From JAJRPT01 sp965661945 (GTDB lineage Bacteria > Bacteroidota > Ignavibacteria > Kapaibacteriales > UBA2268): a stretch of DNA of 64,000 nt. Position numbers and translations under genes: made by a program. Under the pieces are notes generated by a model. It searched no databases, was not told the origin of the DNA, and saw only the letters and a list, made by a program, of their open reading frames with translations. The stretch is from NCBI GenBank assembly GCA_965661945.1, contig CBFIFP010000002.1:248001-312000 (forward strand), in the 5' to 3' direction. Below, in pieces: positions 10,501 through 19,569 of the stretch (positions are counted from its first letter, which is position 1; the number at the start of each line of letters is the position of its first letter).

Positions 10501-12436
10501 AGATGATGGACTACTTGCAAAACAAGGAATAAAAGGTACAATACCTGACGATGACGACGATTTCTTCATTGATAATATTGAAATCCTCGAACAAGATTTA
10601 GAGGCAACCGATATCGAGATTAATCATATAAGAATAGGTATCCTTCCAACTGGAAGGAACGTGCTTCAATTAACAAGAGTTCCTATATCAGTTGGATTAT
10701 ATAATAATACAGCTATTGGTGCCCCAACATATTTTGTAAGGGTTAGAATTTATAAGAAGGGACTTAACTATAGTATTTATGATAGAGTGCAAGCTATACC
10801 AGCACATTTTGGTAAAAGTTATATACCTATAAATATACCATCATTTAATATTAGATGGTTGGGAATAGGTGAATTTAGATTTTTAGCAAATATTATGTTA
10901 CCAGGCGATTATGATAAAAATACTTTAAATGATACAGTTAATTTTAAATTTACAATTGATACATTAAAAGGAGAATTATTAATATCTGACCAAATTGCTT
11001 ACGACCCTATTAATAATCATTCAAACGATGTACCAATTTTAATGAATTATACAAATTATGGTTTAAATTTATTTGGTAGAAACAATGGAAGCGATGGAGA
11101 TGATTTTATATGGGACAGAACAAGAAATGAAGCCGGTGATAATTTTGGAACTGGCTCTGGGCAAATTGCATCAAAATTTCATCTCTTAAATCAAGATACT
11201 GTTAGAGGTATAAGGTGTTATTTTTCTAGTTTTGGTGCTACCCCAGATGATATTTCTCTGGCAATTTATGATGATGCAAATGGGATACCAGGCAGAGAAA
11301 TAAGAGATTCAAGAATTTATAGGCAGAAAGGTCTTTCTGATGTTTTATTTGATGAGAATGGAAATAAATTAATAGTTTTTGATGATTATGTAGAATATCG
11401 GCTTGATAAACCATTAATATTACAGCCAGGAAATTATTGGACAGTTGTAACTCAGTTAGGACAAAATGGATTAAATCTTGGAGCAAGTTCTTATCGTGGA
11501 GGCATGAGAATTTTACATGTATATGATATGCCTGATGAACCAAAAGGTTTGGGTAATATTCAATTAGCTTTAAATAAACAATATAGAAGACCTAACATTC
11601 GTGGCACTCAATTATTAAATAACAATTATTTTGCAGTTGAAAACAGTCCTGGTAGTAATGAATGGCTTCAATTTATGCCAAATACTGGTAATCCAGCTTA
11701 CCCCCATAACAATTATCTTGGTCTTTCCCCAGTTGATAAAAAAACGTTTACAATGTCTCGTGGCTTTTGGATTCCAATGCTTAGACCAGTTCTTAATTTT
11801 AATATTTTTAACAATAGACCAATAGAAGAAACCATAGATCCACCTGTTGAATTATCAGAATTTTCTGGAATAATCCGCAACAGAAAAGCAGAGTTATTTT
11901 GGGTTACAGAATCTGAAATAGACAATAAAGGTTTTTATCTTGAAAGAAAACTCGACCAAGAAAATGAAACAAAATGGCAACGCATCACTTGGATAAACGG
12001 AAATGGAAAAGGTAATTTCACCCTAAAAACTAAATATTCATTCACTGACGAGTCAATTGCACTTAATAAAGTGTATAATTATAGAATTCATCAAGAAGAT
12101 ATCGATGGCACTTATGATAACACAAGTTCTGGAATTGTTACCTTAAAGGCAGTTAGCGATAGTGAAGTAAGTCTAATTATCACAAGCGAAAATCCATTTA
12201 GTGATTATCTGACTTATACTGTAACACATTCAGAAAAAAGTAATTTATCAATAACGATATTAGATGTTCTGGGTAATTTAGTTTATTCAAATGAATACCA
12301 AAACTTAGACCAAGGCACATACAATTTTGATTGGGATATAAGCAAATCTCAAATCCCACTTTCAAATGGAACTTACTTACTAATTGTGAAATCAAACGAC
12401 AAGCAAACTTCACAAAAATTAACATTAATTAGGTGA
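7562..12436 (+). CDS. Giant T9SS-sorted surface protein (paralogue 2), interrupted by an in-frame TGA at 7718
   Basis: Read from ATG 7562 (AGAGG upstream), the frame runs 1624 codons to TGA 12434-12436 with a single internal stop, TGA at 7718-7720 (codon 53). The length is almost the same as paralogue 1 (1621), and the two align from signal peptide (MKNIILFLIFTQISFS) to T9SS sorting domain. The stop falls in NNFW-stop-DDYLPSPSTGYYF, where paralogue 1 has AQWWPSNQPAISTGYYF, so a TGG Trp codon has become TGA. Everything downstream is intact, including the FnIII-like module and C-terminal sorting domain. It may be a very young pseudogene, a read-through gene, or a sequencing error. A restart at TTG 7730 would lack a signal peptide and could not be secreted. 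Base composition is more AT-rich than paralogue 1. Confidence 0.75.
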
Positions 12437-12448
12437 GCAGATCATAAT

Positions 12449-12480
12449 AACAACAAGGGGTTGCAACCCCTTGTTGTTTT
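12449..12480. terminator. Bidirectional terminator between convergent genes
   Basis: A perfect 30-nt palindrome, AACAACAAGGGGTTGC and its complement, with T-rich flanks on both strands. It lies between the stop of the plus-strand T9SS paralogue (12436) and the stop of the minus-strand deoxyhypusine-synthase-like gene (12486), and would serve both. Confidence 0.88.
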
Positions 12481-12485
12481 ATAAA

Positions 12486-13457
12486 TTACCAACCAAGTAT
12501 ATAAGCAAAAATCAATGGAGCAACTATTGTAGCATCGGACTCAACTATAAACTTCGGCGTATTTATATCTAATTTTCCCCAAGTTATTTTCTCATTAGGA
12601 ACTGCTCCTGAATAAGAACCATAACTTGTTGTAGAATCTGAAATTTGACAAAAATATGACCAAAAAGGAATATCTTCCATTTCCATATCTTGATAAAGCA
12701 TAGGCACTACACAAATCGGAAAATCACCTGCAATTCCGCCGCCTATTTGGAAGAAACCAACACCTTTACCAGCAGAATTTTTGATATACCAATCTGCAAG
12801 CCAAGCCATATACTCAATTCCTGATTTCATCGTAGATGCTTTGATATCACCTTTAATTACATAAGAAGCAAATATATTACCCATAGTAGAATCTTCCCAA
12901 CCAGGAACAATGATAGGCAAGTTCTTCTCAGCCGCTGCAAGCATCCAAGAGTCTTTAGGGTCAATTTCATAATATTGTTCTAACTCACCTGATAATAATA
13001 TTTTATACATATATTCGTGAGGAAAATACCTTTCACCATTTGTATCTGCATCTTTCCAAATTTTATGAATATGCTTTTGCAACCTTCTGAACGCTTCTTC
13101 CTCTGGAATGCAAGTATCAGTAACTCTATTATAATGATTTTCAAGCAAATCCCACTCATCTTGCGGAGATAAATCACGATAGTTAGGCACTCTTTTGTAA
13201 TGTGAGTGAGCCACCAAATTCATAATATCTTCTTCCAAATTCGCACCCGTGCAAGAGATAATATCAACTTTCCCATGTCTAATCATCTCAGCAAGAGATT
13301 TACCTAATTCCGCTGTGGACATTGCACCAGCCAGGGTAATCATCATCTTTCCATTTTCATTCAAATGAGTTTCATAACCTTTTGCTGCATCTACTAATGC
13401 TGCTGCATTAAAATGCTTATAATGTTTTTCAATAAATTCAGTAATTGGCTTAGACAT
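12486..13457 (-). CDS. Deoxyhypusine synthase-like protein lacking the catalytic lysine
   Basis: 323 residues from the start MSKPITEFIEKHYKHFNAA at 13457; a longer frame to 13601 is open, but its N-terminal 48 residues look unlike the family. Recognisable deoxyhypusine-synthase-family blocks include MITLAGAMSTAELGKSLAEM (NAD/spermidine region), DIISCTGANLEED, and near the end GGGIAGDFPICVVP followed by ITWGKL and ESDATIVAPLIFAYIL. In eukaryotic and archaeal DHS the GGG motif is followed by a Lys that forms the covalent intermediate (GGGVVKHH in human); here the aligned residue is Gly244. Bacteria lack eIF5A, the DHS substrate, so this bacterial branch must do another reaction, possibly with polyamines. 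The true function is unknown. Confidence 0.82.
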   Translation of the reverse strand: MSKPITEFIEKHYKHFNAAALVDAAKGYETHLNENGKMMITLAGAMSTAELGKSLAEMIRHGKVDIISCTGANLEEDIMNLVAHSHYKRVPNYRDLSPQDEWDLLENHYNRVTDTCIPEEEAFRRLQKHIHKIWKDADTNGERYFPHEYMYKILLSGELEQYYEIDPKDSWMLAAAEKNLPIIVPGWEDSTMGNIFASYVIKGDIKASTMKSGIEYMAWLADWYIKNSAGKGVGFFQIGGGIAGDFPICVVPMLYQDMEMEDIPFWSYFCQISDSTTSYGSYSGAVPNEKITWGKLDINTPKFIVESDATIVAPLIFAYILGW

Positions 13458-13730
13458 ATTATTCTCAAAATATTTAATATAAAGTTCAAAATTAAGGAAA
13501 TAATCTAATTTATTAAAATTTTCATATACCCCCTCCAACTCCAATAACTGCGGAGCAGTTGAACAAAAAAAGGTGGTAACCTTGCACACAATATTAGCCA
13601 TAATTCACAAGGTATTGAAAAAACAGACAGTTCCAAGTTTTCAAAAAAATCAAAAACATCTTTTTCTGCAAAAAATGCAAGTTTTGGAAAAAAAACAAAA
13701 ACAAATATAGACTTCATTTATTTATTTTAT

Positions 13731-13761
13731 TTTGAAATAATGAACAAATTTCGTAATTTTG
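13731..13761 (+). promoter_or_regulatory. Bacteroidota-type promoter of the cytochrome c gene
   Basis: TTTG at 13731-13734, 19-nt spacer, TAATTTTG at 13754-13761. This is the -33/-7 consensus of Bacteroidota vegetative sigma factor, and transcription should start near 13768, giving a leader of about 70 nt before ATG 13841. Confidence 0.7.
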
Positions 13762-13840
13762 AATTAAATAAAAGACAATATAGTCTTAAAACTTTTAAGT
13801 TTAATTTTATGTTAAATTTATTAAAAAAAGGAGAATTATT

Positions 13841-14347
13841 ATGAGACATATTTCAATAATATCAATCATTTTATTGATGGCATTTGCTTTTTCCTGTGGC
13901 GATAAAAGTCAGAAACAAGAACCAAGCAAAGTAGAGACCCCAGAGGTAAAAGAAGAATTAACAAAAGAAGAGCCGAAAGAAGTAGGCAAAAGAGATACTA
14001 TGGAGGATTCAAGGGATTTAAAAGGCGTTGGTAAATTCACAAACGTAGAACTTGCAGCAATTGACCCTGAGAGAGTAAAAGCTGGTGAAGAGAAATATAA
14101 AGCCGTTTGTGAGGCATGTCATAAAATGGAAACTAGATTAGTTGGGCCTGCACTTGGTGGGCTAACTAAAAGACGTAGTCCAGAGTGGATTTTAAATATG
14201 ATTACAAACCCAGAGCAAATGATAAAAGAAGACCCAATTGGGATTGCTCTACTTAAAGAGTATCTTGCTCCTATGGTTAGTCAGAATATAACTGATGAGG
14301 AAGCTTATAATTTATTAGATTACTTTAGACAATATGACAAGAAATAA
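13841..14347 (+). CDS. c-type cytochrome lipoprotein
   Basis: 168 residues. A lipoprotein signal peptide ends in the lipobox AFSC (Cys19 is the acylation site), followed by a charged, low-complexity linker rich in Lys/Glu/Pro to about residue 60. The C-terminal half is a class I cytochrome c domain with one CEACH haem-binding motif (Cys90, Cys93, His94); a Met in LAPMVSQNI is the likely distal ligand, and LLDYFRQY is the closing helix. It therefore acts as a membrane-anchored periplasmic electron carrier. AAAGGAG precedes the ATG, a good promoter lies upstream and a terminator downstream, so it is monocistronic. The partner oxidase or reductase is not in this window. Confidence 0.88.
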   Translation: MRHISIISIILLMAFAFSCGDKSQKQEPSKVETPEVKEELTKEEPKEVGKRDTMEDSRDLKGVGKFTNVELAAIDPERVKAGEEKYKAVCEACHKMETRLVGPALGGLTKRRSPEWILNMITNPEQMIKEDPIGIALLKEYLAPMVSQNITDEEAYNLLDYFRQYDKK

Positions 14348-14370
14348 AATCTTTAAATAGAATTATAAAG

Positions 14371-14404
14371 AAAGGAAATAGCTTATAAACTATTTCCTTT
14401 TTTT
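14371..14404 (+). terminator. Rho-independent terminator of the cytochrome c gene
   Basis: AAAGGAAATAG pairs with CTATTTCCTTT around a short AT loop, followed directly by further T residues to 14404. It starts 24 nt after the cytochrome stop codon. Confidence 0.85.
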
Positions 14405-14452
14405 TATTATAACTTAGAGATAGTTACTAATTATTTTTAAAAAAATTATTTG

Positions 14453-15469
14453 TTATGACCCAAAATAATCTTCTTCTATTCCTAACCAATTTAAAGCAGA
14501 CCTAAAAAGTAAGTTTTCTTTTGTTTTTACATCAAATTCATTAATGGATTCAATTAATTTCCCAGGTGATAATTCTCCAAGTGGGAAGGGATAATCAGTT
14601 CCTAAAGAAACAAATTCAGAACCAGCTAACTGGACAAGGTATTTTAACATATTTTCATCATGAGTTAATGAATCAAAATATACTTTGCCAAAAATACTTC
14701 TAGGAGAGCTATTAGTATTGGTTTGTATTAAATCAGGACGAACATCCCAACCATGCTCTATTCTACCAAGAGTTCCAGGGAAACTACCACCACCATGTGC
14801 AAACATAACTCGTAAATTAGGTAGTTTATCTAAAACACCCCCAAATAATAAACTTGTGATAGCAATAGTAGTTTCTGCTGGCATACTGATAAGCCATTTT
14901 CCCCAATAATTATTAACTCTTTCCCCACCGAGCATATCCCAAGGATGTATAAAAAGAGGAATATCTAACTCTTCTGCTGCTTGTAGAATTGGGAATAATT
15001 CAGGAGAATCATAATTTATTCCATTAACGTGAGTTCCAACTTCAACTCCCGATAACTTTAGCTCTTCTTTAATTCTAGTCATTTCTTTAATAGCAAGGTC
15101 TGCATCTTGCATTGGGAGAGTTCCTAAACCTAAAAAATGATTTTTATCTTGTGCTACACATTCAGCGATATGGTCATTTAAAAACCTTGAAGTTTCATAA
15201 GCATCTTTAGGTTTTGCCCAATAGTTAAATAAAACTGGAATAGTAGATAAAACCTGAACATCTACATTAAACTTTTTCATTTCTGATTTTCGGACTTTAC
15301 AGTCCCAACAGTTGCAATAAACTTCTCTAAAAAATATATCATCTTGCATCATTTTTGCGTGATTTACTTTTTCGCTATCTTGTAACGATACAAAACCTTT
15401 ATAACCAAATTTATTCGTCCAATTTGGCATCTTTAGTGGCATAATATGAGTATGTACATCAATTTTCAT
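14453..15469 (-). CDS. 2-amino-3-carboxymuconate-6-semialdehyde decarboxylase (ACMSD)
   Basis: 338 residues, the normal length. It belongs to the amidohydrolase superfamily: MKIDVHTH provides metal ligands His6 and His8, FIHPWDM the third His, and LGTDYPFPLGELSPGKLIES the Asp. Between these, NCWD, QVLSTIPVLFNYWAKP, GLGTLPMQ, GVEVGTHVNG and AETTIAI are all hallmarks of ACMSD, as in the animal and Pseudomonas enzymes. It decarboxylates ACMS to 2-aminomuconate semialdehyde in the kynurenine or 2-nitrobenzoate degradation pathway (zinc-dependent). No other kynurenine-pathway gene lies in the window. A possible minus-strand promoter (TATATTTG read from 15533 to 15526, with TTG 20 nt further upstream) overlaps the start of the divergent gene. 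Confidence 0.9.
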   Translation of the reverse strand: MKIDVHTHIMPLKMPNWTNKFGYKGFVSLQDSEKVNHAKMMQDDIFFREVYCNCWDCKVRKSEMKKFNVDVQVLSTIPVLFNYWAKPKDAYETSRFLNDHIAECVAQDKNHFLGLGTLPMQDADLAIKEMTRIKEELKLSGVEVGTHVNGINYDSPELFPILQAAEELDIPLFIHPWDMLGGERVNNYWGKWLISMPAETTIAITSLLFGGVLDKLPNLRVMFAHGGGSFPGTLGRIEHGWDVRPDLIQTNTNSSPRSIFGKVYFDSLTHDENMLKYLVQLAGSEFVSLGTDYPFPLGELSPGKLIESINEFDVKTKENLLFRSALNWLGIEEDYFGS

Positions 15470-15505
15470 AAAATAAATTCCTTTTAAAACGTTTATAGTA
15501 ATATT

Positions 15506-15817
15506 ATGATAAATTTAATTAATTACAAATATATGGTAGAATTTAATCTACCACAACAAATTGATAAGCATTATATGGATTTAATTCCATTACAACGCTT
15601 AAAAGTAAAGCAATATTTTGACCAAAAAAGGTTACTTTCATATACTTTATCGTATAAGTTACATAAATTATGGGCGATTTTTGTTGGCAAGTCAAAAGAA
15701 GAAGTAGAGCAACATATCCTCGACTTACCCTTATCAAAATATATGACTTATGAAATCCACGACCTTATGTTTCATGAAACTACAGAACACGCTTTACCAA
15801 CTTTTTCATTAAATTAA
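15506..15817 (+). CDS. Muconolactone isomerase-like small protein
   Basis: 103 residues. The pattern YMVEFNLP... LIPLQRLKVKQYFDQ... LLSYTLSYKLHKLWAIFVGKSKEEVEQHILDLPL, and EIHDLMFHET (fragments), is the ferredoxin-like alpha/beta fold of the muconolactone delta-isomerase/YCII-like family, in which small proteins form decamers or dimers. Many family members in this phylum are uncharacterised, so isomerase activity is not assured. The start at 15506 keeps the first beta-strand; an internal ATG at 15533 would cut it. It is divergent from ACMSD with 36 bp between, and a link to an aromatic-ring pathway is possible but inferred. Confidence 0.65.
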   Translation: MINLINYKYMVEFNLPQQIDKHYMDLIPLQRLKVKQYFDQKRLLSYTLSYKLHKLWAIFVGKSKEEVEQHILDLPLSKYMTYEIHDLMFHETTEHALPTFSLN

Positions 15818-15886
15818 AATTAATAAACATAAAATTAATAAATAATTATTAATTTTCAAAATTTAGAACTTTATCTCTTTGAAAAT

Positions 15887-16786
15887 TTAATTATCGTTAA
15901 ACAAGTTTAATGTTTCACCAGAGTTGCGAATTCTTTTTTCTTGCTTTTCAAAAATAATTTGAATAATCTCTGCGGAAATTAAAAATATAAATGAAAAATA
16001 ATAAATCCACAATACAATAGATACAATTGTAGCATAACCTCCATAATATTTACCATATTGACTAATACTTACAAGGTACCAAGCAAATATATTTCTCGAA
16101 GCTTCAATTAATATTGTGTTTAAAAGCGATACATAAAGTCTTTTTTTTCTCTCAATCTTCTTACTTGGTATGTAACTATATATAAAATAATAAATTATAA
16201 AACCAGTTCCTAATGAAGTTATTATTACTGTAAATTCTGAGACTATCCCTTGAAATTTATCAGGGGATAAATCTGATAAAAGATTTAAAACAATATCCAC
16301 AATCGGTAATAAAAATGTATATATAATGAATAGAAAAGGAATAGCAAAAACTAAAAACATATCTTTTAGCATATCTAGAATAGCTGTGTCTTTAGGGGGT
16401 ATTTTAAAAACACCATTTAAACTATATCGTAAACTTGAAATTAGAGTTGAAGATAGCCAAATCAAAAATATTATACCAACAAAACCAAAAATAGTACTAT
16501 GTTTTAAAATATTCAAGGTTTCATTTAAAATTGTTGAAATATATTCTTCTGATGTTTCTGTTGGTGGTAAAAACTCTCTTATTACACCTTCTAATTGAGG
16601 TGCTAAATTTTCGAAGCCAATTGTAATGTCAACAAAAAAAGTCAGTAATAAAAAAAGGGGTATTTGGTAAAGGAGTATATTAAACGCAATACCTGCAGAA
16701 TTTAAGTAGATATGATTTTTATCCAATCTATCTATAAATTCCATTATTAAACTATAAATTTTCTTTAATAGTGTCCAAATACTCAT
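15887..16786 (-). CDS. YihY/virulence factor BrkB family membrane protein
   Basis: 299 residues with about six hydrophobic segments (around residues 30-50, 100-125, 145-170, 185-205, 225-245 and 260-282). An amphipathic N-terminus and the segment GIAFNILLYQIPLFLLLTFF resemble the first membrane helix of the YihY/BrkB (UPF0761) family, usually misnamed ribonuclease BN, and the last helices with YGGYATIVSIVLWIYYFSFI fit the family signature. Inner-membrane location. No reaction is known for the family. It is divergent from the lipoprotein gene at 16821 (34 bp apart). Confidence 0.85.
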   Translation of the reverse strand: MSIWTLLKKIYSLIMEFIDRLDKNHIYLNSAGIAFNILLYQIPLFLLLTFFVDITIGFENLAPQLEGVIREFLPPTETSEEYISTILNETLNILKHSTIFGFVGIIFLIWLSSTLISSLRYSLNGVFKIPPKDTAILDMLKDMFLVFAIPFLFIIYTFLLPIVDIVLNLLSDLSPDKFQGIVSEFTVIITSLGTGFIIYYFIYSYIPSKKIERKKRLYVSLLNTILIEASRNIFAWYLVSISQYGKYYGGYATIVSIVLWIYYFSFIFLISAEIIQIIFEKQEKRIRNSGETLNLFNDN

Positions 16787-16820
16787 TTTTTATTAAATTT
16801 GTTTTAAAATAAATACAAAT

Positions 16821-18491
16821 ATGAAAAAAATATTTTTAATATCACTAATTTTTCTTTTTTATTCTTGCGCTGTAATTGAAGCACCTTCAGGAGGTCCTCG
16901 AGATACTACTCCTCCTGATATAATTTCTTACTATCCTAAAAACTATACAACTAATTTCTATGAAAAGAGTTTAGAAATTGAATTTGACAAATATATGAAT
17001 AAATCTTCTATTATTCAAAATCTTACTATAAGTCCAAAAATAAAGTATGATTTTTCATGGACTGGAAAAACGTTGAAAATAAAATTACAAGAAGATTTGC
17101 AACTAAACATGACTTATGTTGTAAAACTCAAACCAGAGTTTTCAGATTTCAAAGGTAATAAGCCAGAAAAAGCTTTAACATTTATTTTTGCGACTGGAGA
17201 TAAAATTGATAGTGGGAGAGTAAGCGGACGCTTGATTGACATAAAACCAGAGGAGAAATATATTTTTGCTTGGCGGCATAAAGATTCTTATCTTGATATT
17301 TCTTACCCACCAGACTACTCAGTTTCTCTTGGCTCAACAGGTGAATTTGAATTAATTGGATTAAAAAAAGGACTTTATAGGATAGTTGCTGTTGATGATA
17401 AATTAAAAGATGAAGTTTATAATTCTGGGATAGATGGCTTTGGAGCAGCTCAATATGATGTTGAGGTTTACGATGAATCAAGCCCTTATATTACCTTAAA
17501 AATTGGACCACCTTTCGATAGATCAGGGGTTAGTTTGAATACTGCTTTTCCGGTAGCAGAGAATATGCTTCAGATTAATCTATCCGAGGAAGTTTATATT
17601 GATTCGATTGATATTGAAAATTTTATTTTAAGTGATAGTCTGACTGGTGATAAAATTGAAATTAATCATTTTTTTGCTGCAGAAGAAATTCAGTCGAAGA
17701 AATTATATGCCATTACTAAAATTCTTGATACACTTAAAACATATAAATTTGAGATTAAAAATTTAACAGATACAATTGGTAATTTACAAACTGACTCACT
17801 TTCTAGTTATTATTTTGGCGGAATACCCAAGAAATTTACTAATAAACTTAATCTTCTGACCAACAAATTAGATGGAAATATTAAGAAAAATGAATTGAAA
17901 TTTCTGTTTTCACATCCTATAAAGGAACTCCAAGATAGTGCGATAACTTTATTAGATAAAAAAGATTCTGTATTTTTAGATTTGGATTTTAAAATAAAAA
18001 GTAATAGATTATTTGTTAATATTGAACCTAAAAAAGACATAAGCGAATTACTTTTAAATATTAATCTCGCAAAAATAATTGATTTTAAAGAGGAATTGGG
18101 AATAGACTCAATTTTTTCTTTTAACTTCAAACATAGTAGAAAGAAAAGTGAAAGCAAAATATCAGGGAGTATTGTTGATTCAACTAATTGTGCTGGAAAA
18201 ATATTGATTTTACTTAAACAAGGAAATAATATTATAGATAAATTATTTGCTGATGATAGTGGTAGTTTTATTTTTAATAACGTAGAAGAAGGAACATATA
18301 ATTTAGAAATTATATGCGATGAAAATGAAAATATGAAATATGACTACGGCAACGATGACCCATTTTACCACTCTGAGTTTTTCTTTTTGTATGATAAAGA
18401 CTTAAAAGTAAAAAAAGATTGGGAAGTTGAAGATGTGATTATTATTTTAAAGCAATATTTAGTAAAAGATGAAGAGGAAATAAAAAATTAA
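16821..18491 (+). CDS. Ig-like domain lipoprotein
   Basis: 556 residues. The lipoprotein signal MKKIFLISLIFLFYSC puts the acylated Cys at 16. Directly after it comes APSGGPRDTTPPDIISYYPKN, the signature of the SbsA-like Ig domain lipoproteins that are widespread in Bacteroidota, followed by the FDKYMN strand. A C-terminal segment (about 440-540) resembles a carboxypeptidase-like/prealbumin domain, with FNNVEEGTYNLEIICDENEN. It is likely at the periplasmic or outer face of the outer membrane. The stop is 1 nt before manC's ATG, so the two are co-transcribed with hutI. Confidence 0.8.
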   Translation: MKKIFLISLIFLFYSCAVIEAPSGGPRDTTPPDIISYYPKNYTTNFYEKSLEIEFDKYMNKSSIIQNLTISPKIKYDFSWTGKTLKIKLQEDLQLNMTYVVKLKPEFSDFKGNKPEKALTFIFATGDKIDSGRVSGRLIDIKPEEKYIFAWRHKDSYLDISYPPDYSVSLGSTGEFELIGLKKGLYRIVAVDDKLKDEVYNSGIDGFGAAQYDVEVYDESSPYITLKIGPPFDRSGVSLNTAFPVAENMLQINLSEEVYIDSIDIENFILSDSLTGDKIEINHFFAAEEIQSKKLYAITKILDTLKTYKFEIKNLTDTIGNLQTDSLSSYYFGGIPKKFTNKLNLLTNKLDGNIKKNELKFLFSHPIKELQDSAITLLDKKDSVFLDLDFKIKSNRLFVNIEPKKDISELLLNINLAKIIDFKEELGIDSIFSFNFKHSRKKSESKISGSIVDSTNCAGKILILLKQGNNIIDKLFADDSGSFIFNNVEEGTYNLEIICDENENMKYDYGNDDPFYHSEFFFLYDKDLKVKKDWEVEDVIIILKQYLVKDEEEIKN

Positions 18492-18492
18492 T

Positions 18493-19569
18493 ATGATTAG
18501 AACAGCAGTAATTATGGCGGGTGGAAGCGGAGAACGCTTTTGGCCCCTTTCACGAAAAAATAAACCTAAGCAATTGTTAAATCTCGGAAAAAGTGATAAA
18601 ACTATGCTCGAAGAGTCAGTCTTACGTGCATCTAAAGTATTTGAGCCCGATAATATTTTTATTATAACTGGCGAGCATCTTGTTCAACCAATTAAAGATG
18701 TGCTGAAACTTATCCCTCAAGAAAATATACTTGCAGAGCCAAGCAAACGAAATACTGCGCCCTGTTTGGCATTATCAGCTGGCTTGTTGATGAAAAAATT
18801 CAGTAATTCGGAACAAATTTCAATGGTAGTGCTGACCGCCGACCACATTATGGAAACTGATGAGCAGTTTGCTAACACCGTAAGCGATGCTATGGACTAT
18901 GTTGAACAAAATAAAGTAATTGCAACTATTGGTATTCCACCTTCAAGACCTGAAACTGGATATGGATACATAGAACTCGGAGCAGAAATACATAAGAATA
19001 ACTCTACTGTTTATAGCGTTAATAAATTCAAAGAAAAGCCAAATCTTGAAACTGCTGAAAAGTATGTAAAATCAGGAAATTATCTTTGGAATAGTGGTAT
19101 GTTCTTCTGGCGATTAGATACTTTTATAGAGCAGATGACTAAACATCTTCCAGAAGTTGGTAGAAAAATCAGAGAACTTTCAACTTCTAAAGATATTGCA
19201 TCAATATTCAACGCTTTTCCAAGTATTTCTATTGACTTCGGACTTATGGAAAAAGCTGATGAAGTTGTTTGCGTTAAAGCACTTTTCTCTTGGGACGACC
19301 TTGGGGATTTAAACTCACTCGAACGCACTAAAGCTATTGATAATAATGGAAATATAAAAATTGGCAGACACTCGATTGTTGATTGCAATAATACAACAAT
19401 TATTAATGCAAGTTCAAATGAAAAAATCATCGCAACTGCACTCGGTGTAAGTAATTTAGTTATTGCGATTACAGACGATGCGGTTCTTGTTGCAAATAAA
19501 AATGACGTTCAAAAAGTAAAAGAAATTGTAGAAGATATTAAGTTAAATCATTCGGAAAAATGGCTATGA
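18493..19569 (+). CDS. manC: Mannose-1-phosphate guanylyltransferase
   Basis: 358 residues. MAGGSGERFWPLSR is the nucleotide-binding signature of sugar-phosphate nucleotidylyltransferases and KPKQLLNL the Lys-containing motif of GDP-mannose pyrophosphorylases; VVLTADH, GYGYIELG and KFKEKP follow in the expected order. The length (about 360) fits the short, single-domain bacterial enzyme without the isomerase domain. It makes GDP-mannose from GTP and mannose-1-phosphate for surface glycans or GDP-fucose. It is translationally coupled on both sides: 1 nt after the lipoprotein, and its 3' end overlaps hutI by 10 nt. Confidence 0.92.
   Translation: MIRTAVIMAGGSGERFWPLSRKNKPKQLLNLGKSDKTMLEESVLRASKVFEPDNIFIITGEHLVQPIKDVLKLIPQENILAEPSKRNTAPCLALSAGLLMKKFSNSEQISMVVLTADHIMETDEQFANTVSDAMDYVEQNKVIATIGIPPSRPETGYGYIELGAEIHKNNSTVYSVNKFKEKPNLETAEKYVKSGNYLWNSGMFFWRLDTFIEQMTKHLPEVGRKIRELSTSKDIASIFNAFPSISIDFGLMEKADEVVCVKALFSWDDLGDLNSLERTKAIDNNGNIKIGRHSIVDCNNTTIINASSNEKIIATALGVSNLVIAITDDAVLVANKNDVQKVKEIVEDIKLNHSEKWL

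Noticed and set aside
7562..12436. Genome-wide recoding of TGA as Trp
   Set aside because: TGA ends several clear genes at family-typical C-termini, including this one and lptB.
13458..13601. N-terminal extension of the deoxyhypusine-synthase-like protein
   Set aside because: 48 residues unlike the family; the internal ATG gives the usual start.
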